Assembly: GCF_009659625.1 (NCBI RefSeq)
Contig: NZ_VOIW01000008.1
Span: 182,425 to 246,424 of the forward strand
Source of the DNA: Pseudomonas haemolytica
GTDB lineage: Bacteria; Pseudomonadota; Gammaproteobacteria; Pseudomonadales; Pseudomonadaceae
Length of the DNA stretch: 64,000 nucleotides
Reading direction: 5' to 3'
The notes under the pieces are model-generated. The model saw nothing but the letters and a program-made list of their open reading frames with translations, ran no database searches and had not been told where the DNA came from. A program made the translations under genes and the position numbers. How positions within the stretch are numbered: position 1 is the stretch's first letter; each line of letters begins with the position of its first letter. Below, one piece after another: positions 45,747-53,933 of the stretch.

Positions 45747-46066
45747 GAATAGACCGCCTCTCACTCTTCTAATCCATTGCGCAGGATTGCAACGTCACCG
45801 ACACCTGCCGGCCCTGCGGCTGCAAGCGGGCGAACTTACCAGATAGATTCAGGGTGCGCCACTCCCGGTTGTCGAGGTCCACGGCAAAGGGGTTGCAAAC
45901 CGCAGCAGCCCGCCATGACTGGGTATGTATCGTCTCGAATGTTGATTTTAGTCGTTTTGCAAGCGCTTGCCGGGCTCATCTTGGATGGCCGAGCAGGCAA
46001 TAGAGCATGTTTTACCGCGAGGGTTCGGTAGAATCCTGATTTTGTCCTCACCGTTAAGGAAGGCTA
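45747..46066. other. Divergent spacer between dksA and the aminotransferase gene
   Basis: A 320-bp spacer that must hold the divergent promoters. A minus-strand frame (45769-45882, GTG start, 37 codons) has protein-like codons and ends 23 bp before dksA, but no ribosome-binding site; the same frame stays open upstream without a start, so it may be a gene remnant or a leader ORF. No terminator or known RNA was seen. Confidence 0.4.
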
Positions 46067-47239
46067 ATGGCTCAGCCCTACAGTGCGCGCAGTCGCGCCA
46101 TCGAACCATTTCATGTCATGGCGTTACTGGCACGGGCCAATGAGCTGCAAGCTGCCGGCCACGACGTGATCCACTTGGAAATCGGCGAGCCGGACTTCAC
46201 CACGGCCGAACCGATCATCCAGGCCGGCCAGGCCGCGCTGGCCAACGGCAAGACCCGCTATACCGCCGCCCGAGGGTTGCCCGAACTGCGCGAGGCGATC
46301 AGTGGCTTTTACCAACAGCGCTATGGCCTCAGCGTCGATCCTGAGCGCATTCTGATCACTCCCGGCGGGTCCGGTGCGTTGCTATTGGCTAGCAGCTTAT
46401 TGGTCGATCCCGGCAAGCACTGGCTGTTGGCGGATCCCGGCTATCCCTGTAATCGACATTTTCTGCGACTGGTAGAAGGAGCCGCTCAGTTGGTGCCCGT
46501 GGGGCCGGAAGTGCGCTACCAGTTGACCGCGGATCTAGTCGCCAGGCATTGGGACCAAGACAGTGTGGGCGCGTTGGTCGCGTCCCCGGCCAACCCTACA
46601 GGTACCATCCTGACGCGGGACGAACTGGCAGGGTTGTCCAGTGCAATCAAGGCGCGGAACGGTCACCTGGTGGTGGATGAGATCTATCACGGCCTTACGT
46701 ACGGCACCGACGCCGCCAGCGTGCTGGAAGTCGACGATGACGCCTTTGTGCTGAATAGTTTTTCGAAGTATTTCGGCATGACCGGCTGGCGCCTGGGCTG
46801 GTTGGTCGCGCCTCCCGCTGCGGTCGGGGACTTGGAAAAGTTGGCGCAAAACCTCTACATCAGCGCGCCGAGCATGGCTCAGTACGCGGCATTGGCCTGT
46901 TTCACCCCGCAGACCCTGAGCATTCTTGAAGAGCGCCGTGCCGAATTCGGTCGCCGTCGTGACTTCCTGCTGCCAGCTTTGCGCGAGCTGGGATTTGGCA
47001 TCGCCGTAGAGCCGGAAGGAGCGTTCTACTTGTACGCCGATATCAGCGCGTTCGGCGGTGATGCCTTCGCGTTTTGCCGTCATTTCCTCGAGACCGAACA
47101 CGTGGCCTTTACTCCTGGATTAGATTTCGGTCGTTATCAAGCCGGCCACCATGTGCGTTTTGCCTACACGCAAAACCTCGATCGGCTACAAGAGGCGGTG
47201 GAACGGATCGCCCGTGGCTTGCGGAGCTGGCAAGGCTGA
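46067..47239 (+). CDS. PLP-dependent aminotransferase (AspC-like, class I)
   Basis: A 390-aa fold-type I aminotransferase. The PLP lysine is in NSFSKYFGMTGWRLGW; other family residues are the N of SPANPTGTI, the D/Y of VVDEIYHGLTY and the carboxylate-binding Arg of HHVRFAYTQ. The amino-acid substrate cannot be read from sequence. The P. aeruginosa gene at this position (between dksA and sfsA) is annotated as a probable aminotransferase. Its TGA overlaps the sfsA ATG (TGATG). Confidence 0.9.
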   Translation: MAQPYSARSRAIEPFHVMALLARANELQAAGHDVIHLEIGEPDFTTAEPIIQAGQAALANGKTRYTAARGLPELREAISGFYQQRYGLSVDPERILITPGGSGALLLASSLLVDPGKHWLLADPGYPCNRHFLRLVEGAAQLVPVGPEVRYQLTADLVARHWDQDSVGALVASPANPTGTILTRDELAGLSSAIKARNGHLVVDEIYHGLTYGTDAASVLEVDDDAFVLNSFSKYFGMTGWRLGWLVAPPAAVGDLEKLAQNLYISAPSMAQYAALACFTPQTLSILEERRAEFGRRRDFLLPALRELGFGIAVEPEGAFYLYADISAFGGDAFAFCRHFLETEHVAFTPGLDFGRYQAGHHVRFAYTQNLDRLQEAVERIARGLRSWQG

Positions 47240-47952
47240 TGCGCTTTAATCCTCCCCTCGAAGAAGGGCGGCTGATCCGCCGCTACAAACGTTTTCTCAC
47301 CGATATCGAAACCGTTACCGGCGAGTTGCTCACCATTCATTGCCCGAACACCGGTTCGATGCTCAATTGCATGGTCGAAGGTGGCCAGGTCTGGTTCAGC
47401 CGTTCCACAGACCCCAAGCGCAAATTGCCGGGCACATGGGAGATTGCTGAAACGCCCCAGGGGCGGCTGGCATGCGTTAACACCGCGCGCGCCAATCAGT
47501 TGGTCGAAGAAGCGCTACTGGCCGGAGTGATCACTGAACTCAACGGCTTTACCGCGTTGAAGCGTGAAGTGCCTTACGGTCAGGAGAAGAGCCGCATCGA
47601 TTTTCGCCTGGATTACCCGCAGGGCGCAGCGTTTGTCGAAGTCAAAAGCGTCACCCTGGGCTTTGATGGCACCTCGGTGGCGGCTTTCCCCGATGCGGTG
47701 ACGCAGCGCGGTGCCAAGCACTTGCGCGAGTTGGCTCACCTGGCTCGTGACGGCGTGCGTGCGGTGCAGTTGTATTGTGTGAATCTGTCGGGGGTCGATG
47801 CGGTGCGCCCAGCCGTGGAAATCGATGCCGGTTACGCCGCTGCACTGCGCGAGGCAAAGGCCGCGGGTGTCGAAGTGCTGGCTTACGGGGTGAGGGTCAC
47901 GCCCGAGGAGATTTACATCGAGCGTCGCCTCGAGGTTCTGCTGGGCGACTAG
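47239..47952 (+). CDS. sfsA: DNA/RNA nuclease SfsA family protein
   Basis: A 237-aa SfsA homologue, named in E. coli for sugar-fermentation stimulation and reported to bind DNA; the fold is nuclease-like. Conserved parts are LIRRYKRFLTDIE, HCPNTGSM, and the putative active-site IDFRLDYP and FVEVKSVTL. The ATG at 47239 overlaps the aminotransferase stop by one base, so I reject the longer frame open from 47074. Its 3' end overlaps the convergent Rieske gene by 4 bp. Confidence 0.93.
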   Translation: MRFNPPLEEGRLIRRYKRFLTDIETVTGELLTIHCPNTGSMLNCMVEGGQVWFSRSTDPKRKLPGTWEIAETPQGRLACVNTARANQLVEEALLAGVITELNGFTALKREVPYGQEKSRIDFRLDYPQGAAFVEVKSVTLGFDGTSVAAFPDAVTQRGAKHLRELAHLARDGVRAVQLYCVNLSGVDAVRPAVEIDAGYAAALREAKAAGVEVLAYGVRVTPEEIYIERRLEVLLGD

Positions 47953-48266
47953 AGTTCCACCCACAAGCCCTGTTCGTCTTCTCGACCTGGCAGGGCGGTG
48001 AGGCTTTGGCCGGCGCACGGGCCAGCGATGCACTCGCCGCTTTCGATCAGGAACAGCGCGCCGTGGGTGGCGCATTGGATCAGGCTGGCGCTGGCGTCGA
48101 GGAAGCGGTCGGGCTGCCATTCCAGGGGAATACCGCGATGGGGACAGCGGTTGAGATAGAAGTAGGCAATGCCGTCCCGGCGCACAACCAACAGCTTACG
48201 GCCATCGATATCAAAACCGCGGCTGCTGTTGGGAGCGAGGTCGCCTGAGGCGCAGAGAAACTTCAT
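47949..48266 (-). CDS. Rieske [2Fe-2S] domain protein
   Basis: A 105-aa single-domain Rieske protein. The cluster ligands are C-x-H in CPHRGIPL (about 41) and C-x2-H in CATHGALF (about 65), followed by GPCAGQSL. It resembles the small ferredoxin subunits of dioxygenases and nitrite-reductase NirD, but no oxygenase partner is nearby, so its electron-transfer partner is unknown. It is divergent from phuT with 156 bp between them, which contain a candidate Fur site and so may link it to iron. Confidence 0.88.
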   Translation of the reverse strand: MKFLCASGDLAPNSSRGFDIDGRKLLVVRRDGIAYFYLNRCPHRGIPLEWQPDRFLDASASLIQCATHGALFLIESGECIAGPCAGQSLTALPGREDEQGLWVEL

Positions 48267-48283
48267 TTCAATCCTTAAGTGCC

Positions 48284-48311
48284 TTGACGTTCAAATGCAA
48301 ACAATTATCAA
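48284..48311 (+). promoter_or_regulatory. Candidate promoter with Fur-like site upstream of phuT
   Basis: TTGACG (48284-48289), a 16-bp spacer and TATCAA (48306-48311) form a reasonable sigma-70 promoter. The overlapping 48291-48309, read on the minus strand as GATAATTGTTTGCATTTGA, agrees with the 19-bp Fur box at 11 of 19 places by my count. This is moderate, compared with 15 of 19 at prrF. Confidence 0.5.
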
Positions 48312-48422
48312 ATGCCTGCTTCGCCCGTCAGCTGACTGGGTGCTCAATACGATGCCTGGCAGGGATTATCTGTCACATCGATGAGTGCTTGAGTGGCCCT
48401 GCCCTAGGAAGGAAACCCTGTT

Positions 48423-49301
48423 ATGCGCCTGAGTACCAGCGCTATTGCGCTTGTTGCCTCACTGCTGGTCAACCACGGGGCACAAGCCTCTGAACTGCCA
48501 CAACGCTGGGTCAGTGCCGGAGGGGCGCTATCGGAATGGGTGACGGCGCTGGGCGGTGAATCGAAATTGGTCGGGGTGGATACCACCAGTCAGCATCCCG
48601 AGTCGCTCAAGGCGTTGCCGAGCATTGGCTATCAACGGCAGCTATCGGCCGAAGGCATTCTCAGCCTGCAACCGCAAATCCTCGTGGGCACCGAGGAAAT
48701 GGGACCGCCGCCGGTGCTGGCGCAGATTCGCAGTGCTGGCGTGCAGGTGGATATGTTCTCGGCCCAGCCAGATCTGCCGACCTTGAAAGACAACCTCCAC
48801 CACCTGGGGAAGTTGCTCGGCAGTGAAGCCAAGGCCAACGCCTTGTTCGTCGGATACGAGCAGGCGCTTGAGCAGCAGAAGAGCTGGGTGGCCAAGGCCC
48901 AGGCCACGCAAAAGACGCCGGGTGTGTTGCTGCTGCTGGGCCATGCCGGTGGCAAGCCGTTGATTGCAGGCAAGGGCACGGCCGCCGACTGGCTGTTGCA
49001 GCAGGCCGGCGGGCGTAATCTGGCCACGCATACCGGCTATAAACCGTTTTCAGTGGAGTCGCTGGCAGGGTTGAGCCCTGATGTGCTGGTATTTGCCGAT
49101 CGCGCGCTGACCGGTGATGCGGCGCGGGCGGCATTGTTCAAGCAAAACCCGATCCTCGCGTCTACACCTGCGGCCAAGACCGGTCGAGTGTTTGAGCTCG
49201 ATCCGACCTTACTGGTAGGTGGCCTGGGACCGCGCTTGCCACAAAGCCTGGCGAAGTTGTCTGCGGGGTTTTATCCGTCCCAGGCTAAGCCTGCTCCATG
49301 A
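48423..49301 (+). CDS. phuT: Heme ABC transporter, periplasmic heme-binding protein
   Basis: Carries heme from the outer-membrane receptor to the inner-membrane importer. The 292-aa product has a signal peptide (to about 22, cleaved near AQA-S) and a class III (helical backbone) binding-protein fold: WVSAGGALSEWVTALGGESK, LQPQILVGTEEMGPP and a C-terminal domain with GRVFELDPTLLVGGLGPR. It heads phuT-phuU-phuV, whose genes overlap by a few bases. No receptor (phuR) or cytosolic heme carrier (phuS) gene lies next to it, unlike in P. aeruginosa. Confidence 0.93.
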   Translation: MRLSTSAIALVASLLVNHGAQASELPQRWVSAGGALSEWVTALGGESKLVGVDTTSQHPESLKALPSIGYQRQLSAEGILSLQPQILVGTEEMGPPPVLAQIRSAGVQVDMFSAQPDLPTLKDNLHHLGKLLGSEAKANALFVGYEQALEQQKSWVAKAQATQKTPGVLLLLGHAGGKPLIAGKGTAADWLLQQAGGRNLATHTGYKPFSVESLAGLSPDVLVFADRALTGDAARAALFKQNPILASTPAAKTGRVFELDPTLLVGGLGPRLPQSLAKLSAGFYPSQAKPAP

Positions 49302-50335
49302 CCACTCTGGTTAAGCCGAAAGCACTGTTTATCGGGCTGTCGTTGTTGTGCGTATTGGCGATTTGGCTCTCATTGGCCTTGGGCCCGGTCAGCCTGCCGT
49401 TGTTGGACACGCTCAGGGCCGCTTTAAGGCTGATGGGGGTGCCGATCGAGGCGGCGGGGTTGGAACAGGCTGAGTTGATCCTGGGGCAGATTCGCCTGCC
49501 ACGCACCTTGCTGGGGTTGGCGGTCGGTGGTGTCCTTGCGTTGTCGGGCGTGGCGATGCAGGGGCTGTTTCGCAACCCGCTGGCTGATCCCGGGTTGGTG
49601 GGGGTGTCCAGCGGCGCTGCGTTGGGGGCAGCGGTGGCGATTGTCGGCGGTTCTTTTTTGGGCGGGCTGCCGGATGCGTTTGGGCCGTACCTGTTGTCGC
49701 TGTGCGCGTTTCTCGGTGGCTTGGGGGTGACGGCGCTGGTCTATCGGCTGGGGCGTCGCAATGGCCAGACCAATGTCGCGACGATGCTGCTCGCGGGTAT
49801 TGCCCTTACGGCGCTGGCCAGTTCTGCGGTCGGGCTGTTTACCTATTTGGCCGATGACGCCACTTTGCGCACCCTGACGTTCTGGAACCTGGGCAGCCTG
49901 AATGGTGCGAGCTATTCGCGGTTGTGGCCCTTGCTGCTGGTAAGTGCAGGCGTGGCGCTATGGTTGCCGCGCCGGGCCAAGGCGCTGAATGCGCTGTTGT
50001 TGGGAGAGTCGGAGGCCAATCATCTGGGCATCGATGTAGAGGGGCTCAAGCGTGAGTTGGTGTTCTGCACGGCCTTAGGCGTTGGTGCGGCGGTGGCGGC
50101 GGCTGGGATGATTGGCTTTGTCGGCTTGGTGGTGCCGCACTTGGTACGGCTGCTGGCGGGGCCGGATCATCGGGTGTTGTTGCCTGCCTCGGTGCTGGCG
50201 GGGGCGAGCTTGCTGTTGTTTGCAGACCTGGTGGCGCGCCTGGCGTTGGCGCCGGCGGAACTACCGATTGGCATTGTCACAGCGTTTATCGGTGCGCCAT
50301 TTTTCCTCTATTTGCTACTGCGGGGTCGCGCCTGA
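49298..50335 (+). CDS. phuU: Heme ABC transporter, permease
   Basis: Inner-membrane channel for heme, FecCD/BtuC family. The 345-aa product has about 10 transmembrane segments, with RLPRTLLGLAVGG, QGLFRNPLADPGLVGVSSGA (about 85-105) and the coupling region FVGLVVPHLVRLLAGPDHR. The ATG overlaps the phuT stop by 4 bp; its own TGA overlaps the phuV ATG. Confidence 0.94.
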   Translation: MTTLVKPKALFIGLSLLCVLAIWLSLALGPVSLPLLDTLRAALRLMGVPIEAAGLEQAELILGQIRLPRTLLGLAVGGVLALSGVAMQGLFRNPLADPGLVGVSSGAALGAAVAIVGGSFLGGLPDAFGPYLLSLCAFLGGLGVTALVYRLGRRNGQTNVATMLLAGIALTALASSAVGLFTYLADDATLRTLTFWNLGSLNGASYSRLWPLLLVSAGVALWLPRRAKALNALLLGESEANHLGIDVEGLKRELVFCTALGVGAAVAAAGMIGFVGLVVPHLVRLLAGPDHRVLLPASVLAGASLLLFADLVARLALAPAELPIGIVTAFIGAPFFLYLLLRGRA

Positions 50336-51102
50336 TGCTGCGAGTTGAAGCGTTGCAGATACGGCGCGGGCGTAAAACCGTGCTGGCCGATGTCACCCTG
50401 GACCTATTGCCGGGCGAAGTACTGGGCGTGCTGGGGCCCAACGGTGCTGGCAAGAGTACCTTGCTGGGAGCGCTGTGCGGGGAATTGCAGCCTGATCAGG
50501 GCAAGGTGTGGCTGGATCAGCAAGAGTTGAAAAGCCTGGGTGGCGCACAGCGTGCCAAGCGCCTGGCCGTGTTACCGCAAAGCTCAACCCTGGATTTTGC
50601 TTTTCGTGTCGAAGAGGTGGTGGGCATGGGGCGTTTGCCTCATCAGGCCGGGCGAGTACGCGACGACGAAATCATCAACGCGGCACTGCAGGCGGCGGAT
50701 GTCGGTCATTTAAGTGGGCGCAGTTACCTGGCCTTGTCAGGTGGCGAGCGCCAACGTGTGCACCTGGCGCGTGTATTGGCGCAGTTGTGGCCGGGTGAGG
50801 CGGGGCAGACGTTACTGTTGGATGAGCCGACATCGATGCTCGATCCCTTGCACCAGCACACAACCTTGCAAGCTATTCGAAGCTTTGCCGATAGAGGGGC
50901 TGCGGTGCTGGTCATCCTGCATGACTTGAACCTGGCGGCGCGGTACTGCGACCGGATCCTGTTGCTGGAAGACGGGCGCCCCCATGCCTTGGGTACGCCC
51001 TCAAAGGTCCTGCGACCTGAACCGCTCAAGGCCGTCTTTGGCTTGGATGTACTGGTACAGCCGCATCCGGAGCGTGGGCACCCGCTGATCATTGCGCGCT
51101 GA
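50335..51102 (+). CDS. phuV: Heme ABC transporter, ATP-binding protein
   Basis: Drives heme import with PhuU. The 255-aa ATPase has Walker A GPNGAGKST, the Q-loop, the signature LSGGERQRVHLARV, Walker B LLLDEPTSMLD and the H-loop HDL. It begins at the phuU stop (TGATG). Its stop is only 18 bp from the 3' end of the convergent prrF gene, so the prrF terminator stem probably serves both strands. Confidence 0.95.
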   Translation: MLRVEALQIRRGRKTVLADVTLDLLPGEVLGVLGPNGAGKSTLLGALCGELQPDQGKVWLDQQELKSLGGAQRAKRLAVLPQSSTLDFAFRVEEVVGMGRLPHQAGRVRDDEIINAALQAADVGHLSGRSYLALSGGERQRVHLARVLAQLWPGEAGQTLLLDEPTSMLDPLHQHTTLQAIRSFADRGAAVLVILHDLNLAARYCDRILLLEDGRPHALGTPSKVLRPEPLKAVFGLDVLVQPHPERGHPLIIAR

Positions 51103-51120
51103 GGTCGGTTATCTGCGGGC

Positions 51121-51148
51121 AAAAAAAGACCCGGCAAGAGCCGGGTCA
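51121..51148 (-). terminator. Terminator of prrF (also downstream of phuV)
   Basis: GACCCGGC and GCCGGGTC form an 8-bp stem with a 4-base loop, followed on the minus strand by seven T. On the + strand the stem lies 26 bp after the phuV stop, with no T-run. Confidence 0.93.
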
Positions 51149-51233
51149 AATAACCGTGATTAGCCTGATGAGGAGATAATCTGAGAGTCCGAACCAATGG
51201 TCTTTCAGTTATCGGCTGATCTCGCGACCAGTT
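51121..51233 (-). ncRNA. prrF: Iron-responsive small RNA PrrF
   Basis: PrrF sRNAs are made when iron is scarce and, with Hfq, repress mRNAs of iron-rich proteins such as SodB and TCA-cycle enzymes, sparing iron. On the minus strand the RNA opens AACTGGTCGCGAGATCAG and holds TTATCTCCTCATCAGGCTAA, the core I recognise from P. aeruginosa PrrF1/PrrF2, and ends in the terminator GACCCGGC/GCCGGGTC plus seven T. It is 113 nt. P. aeruginosa has two tandem copies beside phu; here only one copy lies beside phuV. Confidence 0.95.
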
Positions 51234-51235
51234 GT

Positions 51236-51267
51236 GATAATCATAACGATTCTCATTTGAGAGTCAA
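51236..51267 (-). promoter_or_regulatory. prrF promoter with a strong Fur box
   Basis: On the minus strand TTGACT (51262-51267), a 16-bp spacer and TATGAT (51240-51245) lead to the prrF start at 51233. The 19 bases at 51236-51254 (GATAATCATAACGATTCTC) match the Fur box GATAATGATAATCATTATC at 15 of 19 places and cover the -10 region, so Fur with iron should block polymerase. Confidence 0.92.
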
Positions 51268-51345
51268 GATTTGTTTTTGCACGCTCATCCAGTTTTCTCA
51301 AACGCTCGTTTGTATTGCCCATATACAGGGGGGTTAAGTGCCAAT

Positions 51346-51621
51346 CTAATTTTTATGACTTGCTGACATAGCCTCCAACTGACGGTTCAGTGCCTCCTTG
51401 CGCTCTGTGGGAATGTCGTTCCAGTGCACATCCATCAGTGCGCCTTCAATGGCATACAGCAGGACTTTCGATGCTCGGAAGCCGCGAGTTCGCACAGCCC
51501 GGTAAGCATCGACCGCTCCCAGGCGACGCAAGTCGGACGCGCTGTGGATGCCCACCGCATGCAGCCACTGCGCTGACGTCTTGCCAAGGTTTTTCAGGTG
51601 TTGCAGCTCATCGTTCATCAA
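51346..51621 (-). CDS. TfoX C-terminal-domain (Sxy-like) protein
   Basis: A 91-aa protein matching only the C-terminal half of TfoX/Sxy, a helix-hairpin-helix-like domain: LKNLGKTSAQWLHAVGIHSA, then LRRLGAVDAYRAVR and ALMDVHWNDIP. The N-terminal half of full TfoX, linked to competence, is absent, so a role in competence should not be assumed. ATG at 51621 or 51618 both fit. It lies upstream of prrF in the same direction, with 112 bp between them. Confidence 0.85.
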   Translation of the reverse strand: MMNDELQHLKNLGKTSAQWLHAVGIHSASDLRRLGAVDAYRAVRTRGFRASKVLLYAIEGALMDVHWNDIPTERKEALNRQLEAMSASHKN

Positions 51622-51821
51622 GCCTCCTTGCGACGGCCGAATGGTGCGGTGGGTATCGTGACCAGGCAGCCTGAAAATGAGTGTAGCGCTCAGTAGGAAA
51701 AGCGTGGTTCTTTGGTCAGAGACGGGCGAAAAGCTTATAAGAGTGAGGTGATGGCTTTAGTGACAGGCAGGCGGGAAACGCCCGGCACTCTTAGGGCTTA
51801 GCCGGGGTTCTGGGCGTGGGG

Positions 51822-52166
51822 TTACTTGGTACGGTAGCGCAGGCGAGTGCCGAAATTGACTGACATCAGAATCTCGTCAGCCGTGAGCTCGGGCGGGAAA
51901 TAAGTCCCCGAAATCTGCGCATGGGCCAGGCTGGCGCCTTCCAGCGAGCAGTCGCGTAAATCCAGGCCGCGCAGGTCGGCGGAACGGAAATAGGCGTCGG
52001 TGAAGTCAACACCGGCGGCGTTCAGGTCGCGCAGGTCCAGCCCTCGGAAGTCGCCACCGCGCATGTCGATGGTGCCGTCTTCAGGGCGTTCCTGATTGAA
52101 GCCGCGAATGTCGTCCTTGTGCAGGAGTGCGTAGAGCGGGGTATCGAGAAGCTTGGGCTGACTCAT
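51822..52166 (-). CDS. Pentapeptide-repeat protein
   Basis: A 114-aa protein whose middle (about 32-90) is a series of A(D/N)Lxx-type repeats: MRGGDFRGLDLRDLNAAGVD, FTDAYFRSADLRG and LDLRDCSLEGASLAHAQISG. These form a right-handed quadrilateral helix. Some members mimic DNA and protect gyrase, but this one is short and I cannot assign a function. The ATG at 52166 has GGAG upstream (minus strand AAAGGAGTCGCGATC). Neighbouring genes give no clue. Confidence 0.85.
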   Translation of the reverse strand: MSQPKLLDTPLYALLHKDDIRGFNQERPEDGTIDMRGGDFRGLDLRDLNAAGVDFTDAYFRSADLRGLDLRDCSLEGASLAHAQISGTYFPPELTADEILMSVNFGTRLRYRTK

Positions 52167-52258
52167 GATCGCGACTCCTTTTGGAATTATGACGCCATTA
52201 TAGTGCCACTATTGCTGGGTCGCGCGCTGAAGTGGGCGACACGACCAAGAAATATTTC

Positions 52259-53815
52259 TTACAACCCCGGCAAAGCCTGGCGAATATGCCCGACTAACGC
52301 ATCGAGGGTCCCGCTTTCATTGGTCTCGACACGCTTGCTCAGCAGCAGTTCTTGCGCTGTCAGTGGGTCACGACTGGCTTGCTGCTCTTCGATAACGGTC
52401 AGTGTTGCGTCGGAAGGATCGTTTTTATCCGCCTGACGCTGTGCAAGCCAGCTGGCAATAACGGCTTGAGGCGCGTTGCAGTCCAGGATCAGGAACGGCG
52501 CCCCGGTGGCTTCGGCGATTTGGGCTGCCGCGTCACGTTGAGCGCGTTTCAAGAAGGTGGCATCCAGCACCACCGGGTAACCGGCGCGTAGCACGGTGTC
52601 GGCAATTTCGTTCAGGCGAGCGTAGGTGGCAGCGCTGGCGTCATGACTGTAGATGCCGGCCTGTGGCGTGTTTTCTACCTGCTGCTCGCCGAACAGGCGC
52701 TTGCGCTCCACATCCGAACGCAGGCGCACGGCGCCCAGTGCTTCGACCAGGCGCATGGAAACATGGCTTTTACCCACGGCTGAAACACCATGGGTGATTG
52801 CCAGGAAACGCGATGGGATGGTGCTGTAGCTTTCCGCCAGGTTGGCGTAGTTGCGGTACTGACGCAGGGTGGTGGCGCGTTGCACCGGGCTTGCTTCGCT
52901 CGGCATGCTGAACAGCGCAACTTTGGCGCGAACCAGTGCACGGTAGGCTTTATAGAAGTTCAGCACCTCCAGGCCCTGATAGTCGCCGGTCAGTTCCAGG
53001 TACTGGCTGATAAAACGCCGTGCCAGGCATTTCAGGCCGCGGTCCTCAAGGTCCATGGCCAGAAAGCCGGTATCTGCGTACACATCGGTAAAGCGGAAAG
53101 GCTCGTTGAACTCGATGCAGTCGAAGATCACCACGTGGCCATCAATTAGGGTGGCGTTGCCCAGGTGGATATCGCCGTGGCATTCACGGGTATAGCCATT
53201 GAGCTTGCGCTGTTCAAGCAGAGGCTTGAGGCGTTCGAAGCTGCTTTGGGCCCAGGCTTGCAGGGCTTCCAGTTGAGTCAGGTCGGCCTTGTCGCTGAGG
53301 AACGGGCGGATCTGGTCGAAGTTCTGACGCACAGGGGCCATCACTTCTTCTGGCGTGCCGGCCGGGTGCTCTTTTGGGACTTTGGGGGCGGTGAGGTGGA
53401 AGTGCGCAATCTGCTTGGCCATCTCGTCGATGTGCGCGCTGGTCAACTCGCCGTTGGCTTGAAGGGTACTGAGCATCTGGCTTTGCGGGAACTGGCGCAT
53501 TTTCAGTGCGTATTCGAGCACCGGGCCGTCACCACCCAATTGCGGCGCTTCGGCAGTGCCGGTAATCGGCAATACTTCAAGATACAAATCTTCGGTCAAG
53601 CGCTGGTTGAGGCGCAATTCTTCGCGGCAGAAGTGGCCGCGATCTTCCAGTTGGGTGAAGTCCAGAAACCCGAAGTTCATCGGTTTCTTCAATTTATAAG
53701 CGTAGGCGCCAGTCAGAATCACCCAGGAAATATGGGTCTCGATAACTTGAAACGCTTCAACCGGATGAGGGTACAAAGCCGGGTTTTGCAGGGCAGCGAT
53801 CAGGGACTGGCTCAC
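52259..53815 (-). CDS. Fused aminoglycoside-phosphotransferase-like and P-loop kinase protein
   Basis: A 518-aa two-domain protein. Residues about 30-300 look like a protein-kinase-like APH domain, with ECHGDIHLGNATL (catalytic-loop-like HGDIHLGN) and FDCIEFNE (metal-site DxxE-like). From about 335 there is a separate P-loop domain, with GVSAVGKSH as Walker A and a zeta-toxin/AAA-like kinase fold (VVLDATFLKRAQRDAA, LDCNAPQAVIASWLAQRQ). Such fusions are annotated as bifunctional APH/ATP-binding proteins; the substrate is unknown and an antibiotic-resistance role should not be assumed. It is divergent from mrcB. Confidence 0.82.
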   Translation of the reverse strand: MSQSLIAALQNPALYPHPVEAFQVIETHISWVILTGAYAYKLKKPMNFGFLDFTQLEDRGHFCREELRLNQRLTEDLYLEVLPITGTAEAPQLGGDGPVLEYALKMRQFPQSQMLSTLQANGELTSAHIDEMAKQIAHFHLTAPKVPKEHPAGTPEEVMAPVRQNFDQIRPFLSDKADLTQLEALQAWAQSSFERLKPLLEQRKLNGYTRECHGDIHLGNATLIDGHVVIFDCIEFNEPFRFTDVYADTGFLAMDLEDRGLKCLARRFISQYLELTGDYQGLEVLNFYKAYRALVRAKVALFSMPSEASPVQRATTLRQYRNYANLAESYSTIPSRFLAITHGVSAVGKSHVSMRLVEALGAVRLRSDVERKRLFGEQQVENTPQAGIYSHDASAATYARLNEIADTVLRAGYPVVLDATFLKRAQRDAAAQIAEATGAPFLILDCNAPQAVIASWLAQRQADKNDPSDATLTVIEEQQASRDPLTAQELLLSKRVETNESGTLDALVGHIRQALPGL

Positions 53816-53933
53816 GGGCGATCCTTCAAAGTCGGGGAGAAATCATGGTGGCCATTATGGCTGCTGATGCCAGTCGTGCAAACCGCTGTCCGGCTCATGT
53901 TGATCATCAATAAAGTGCGTATAATCCGCCGCC

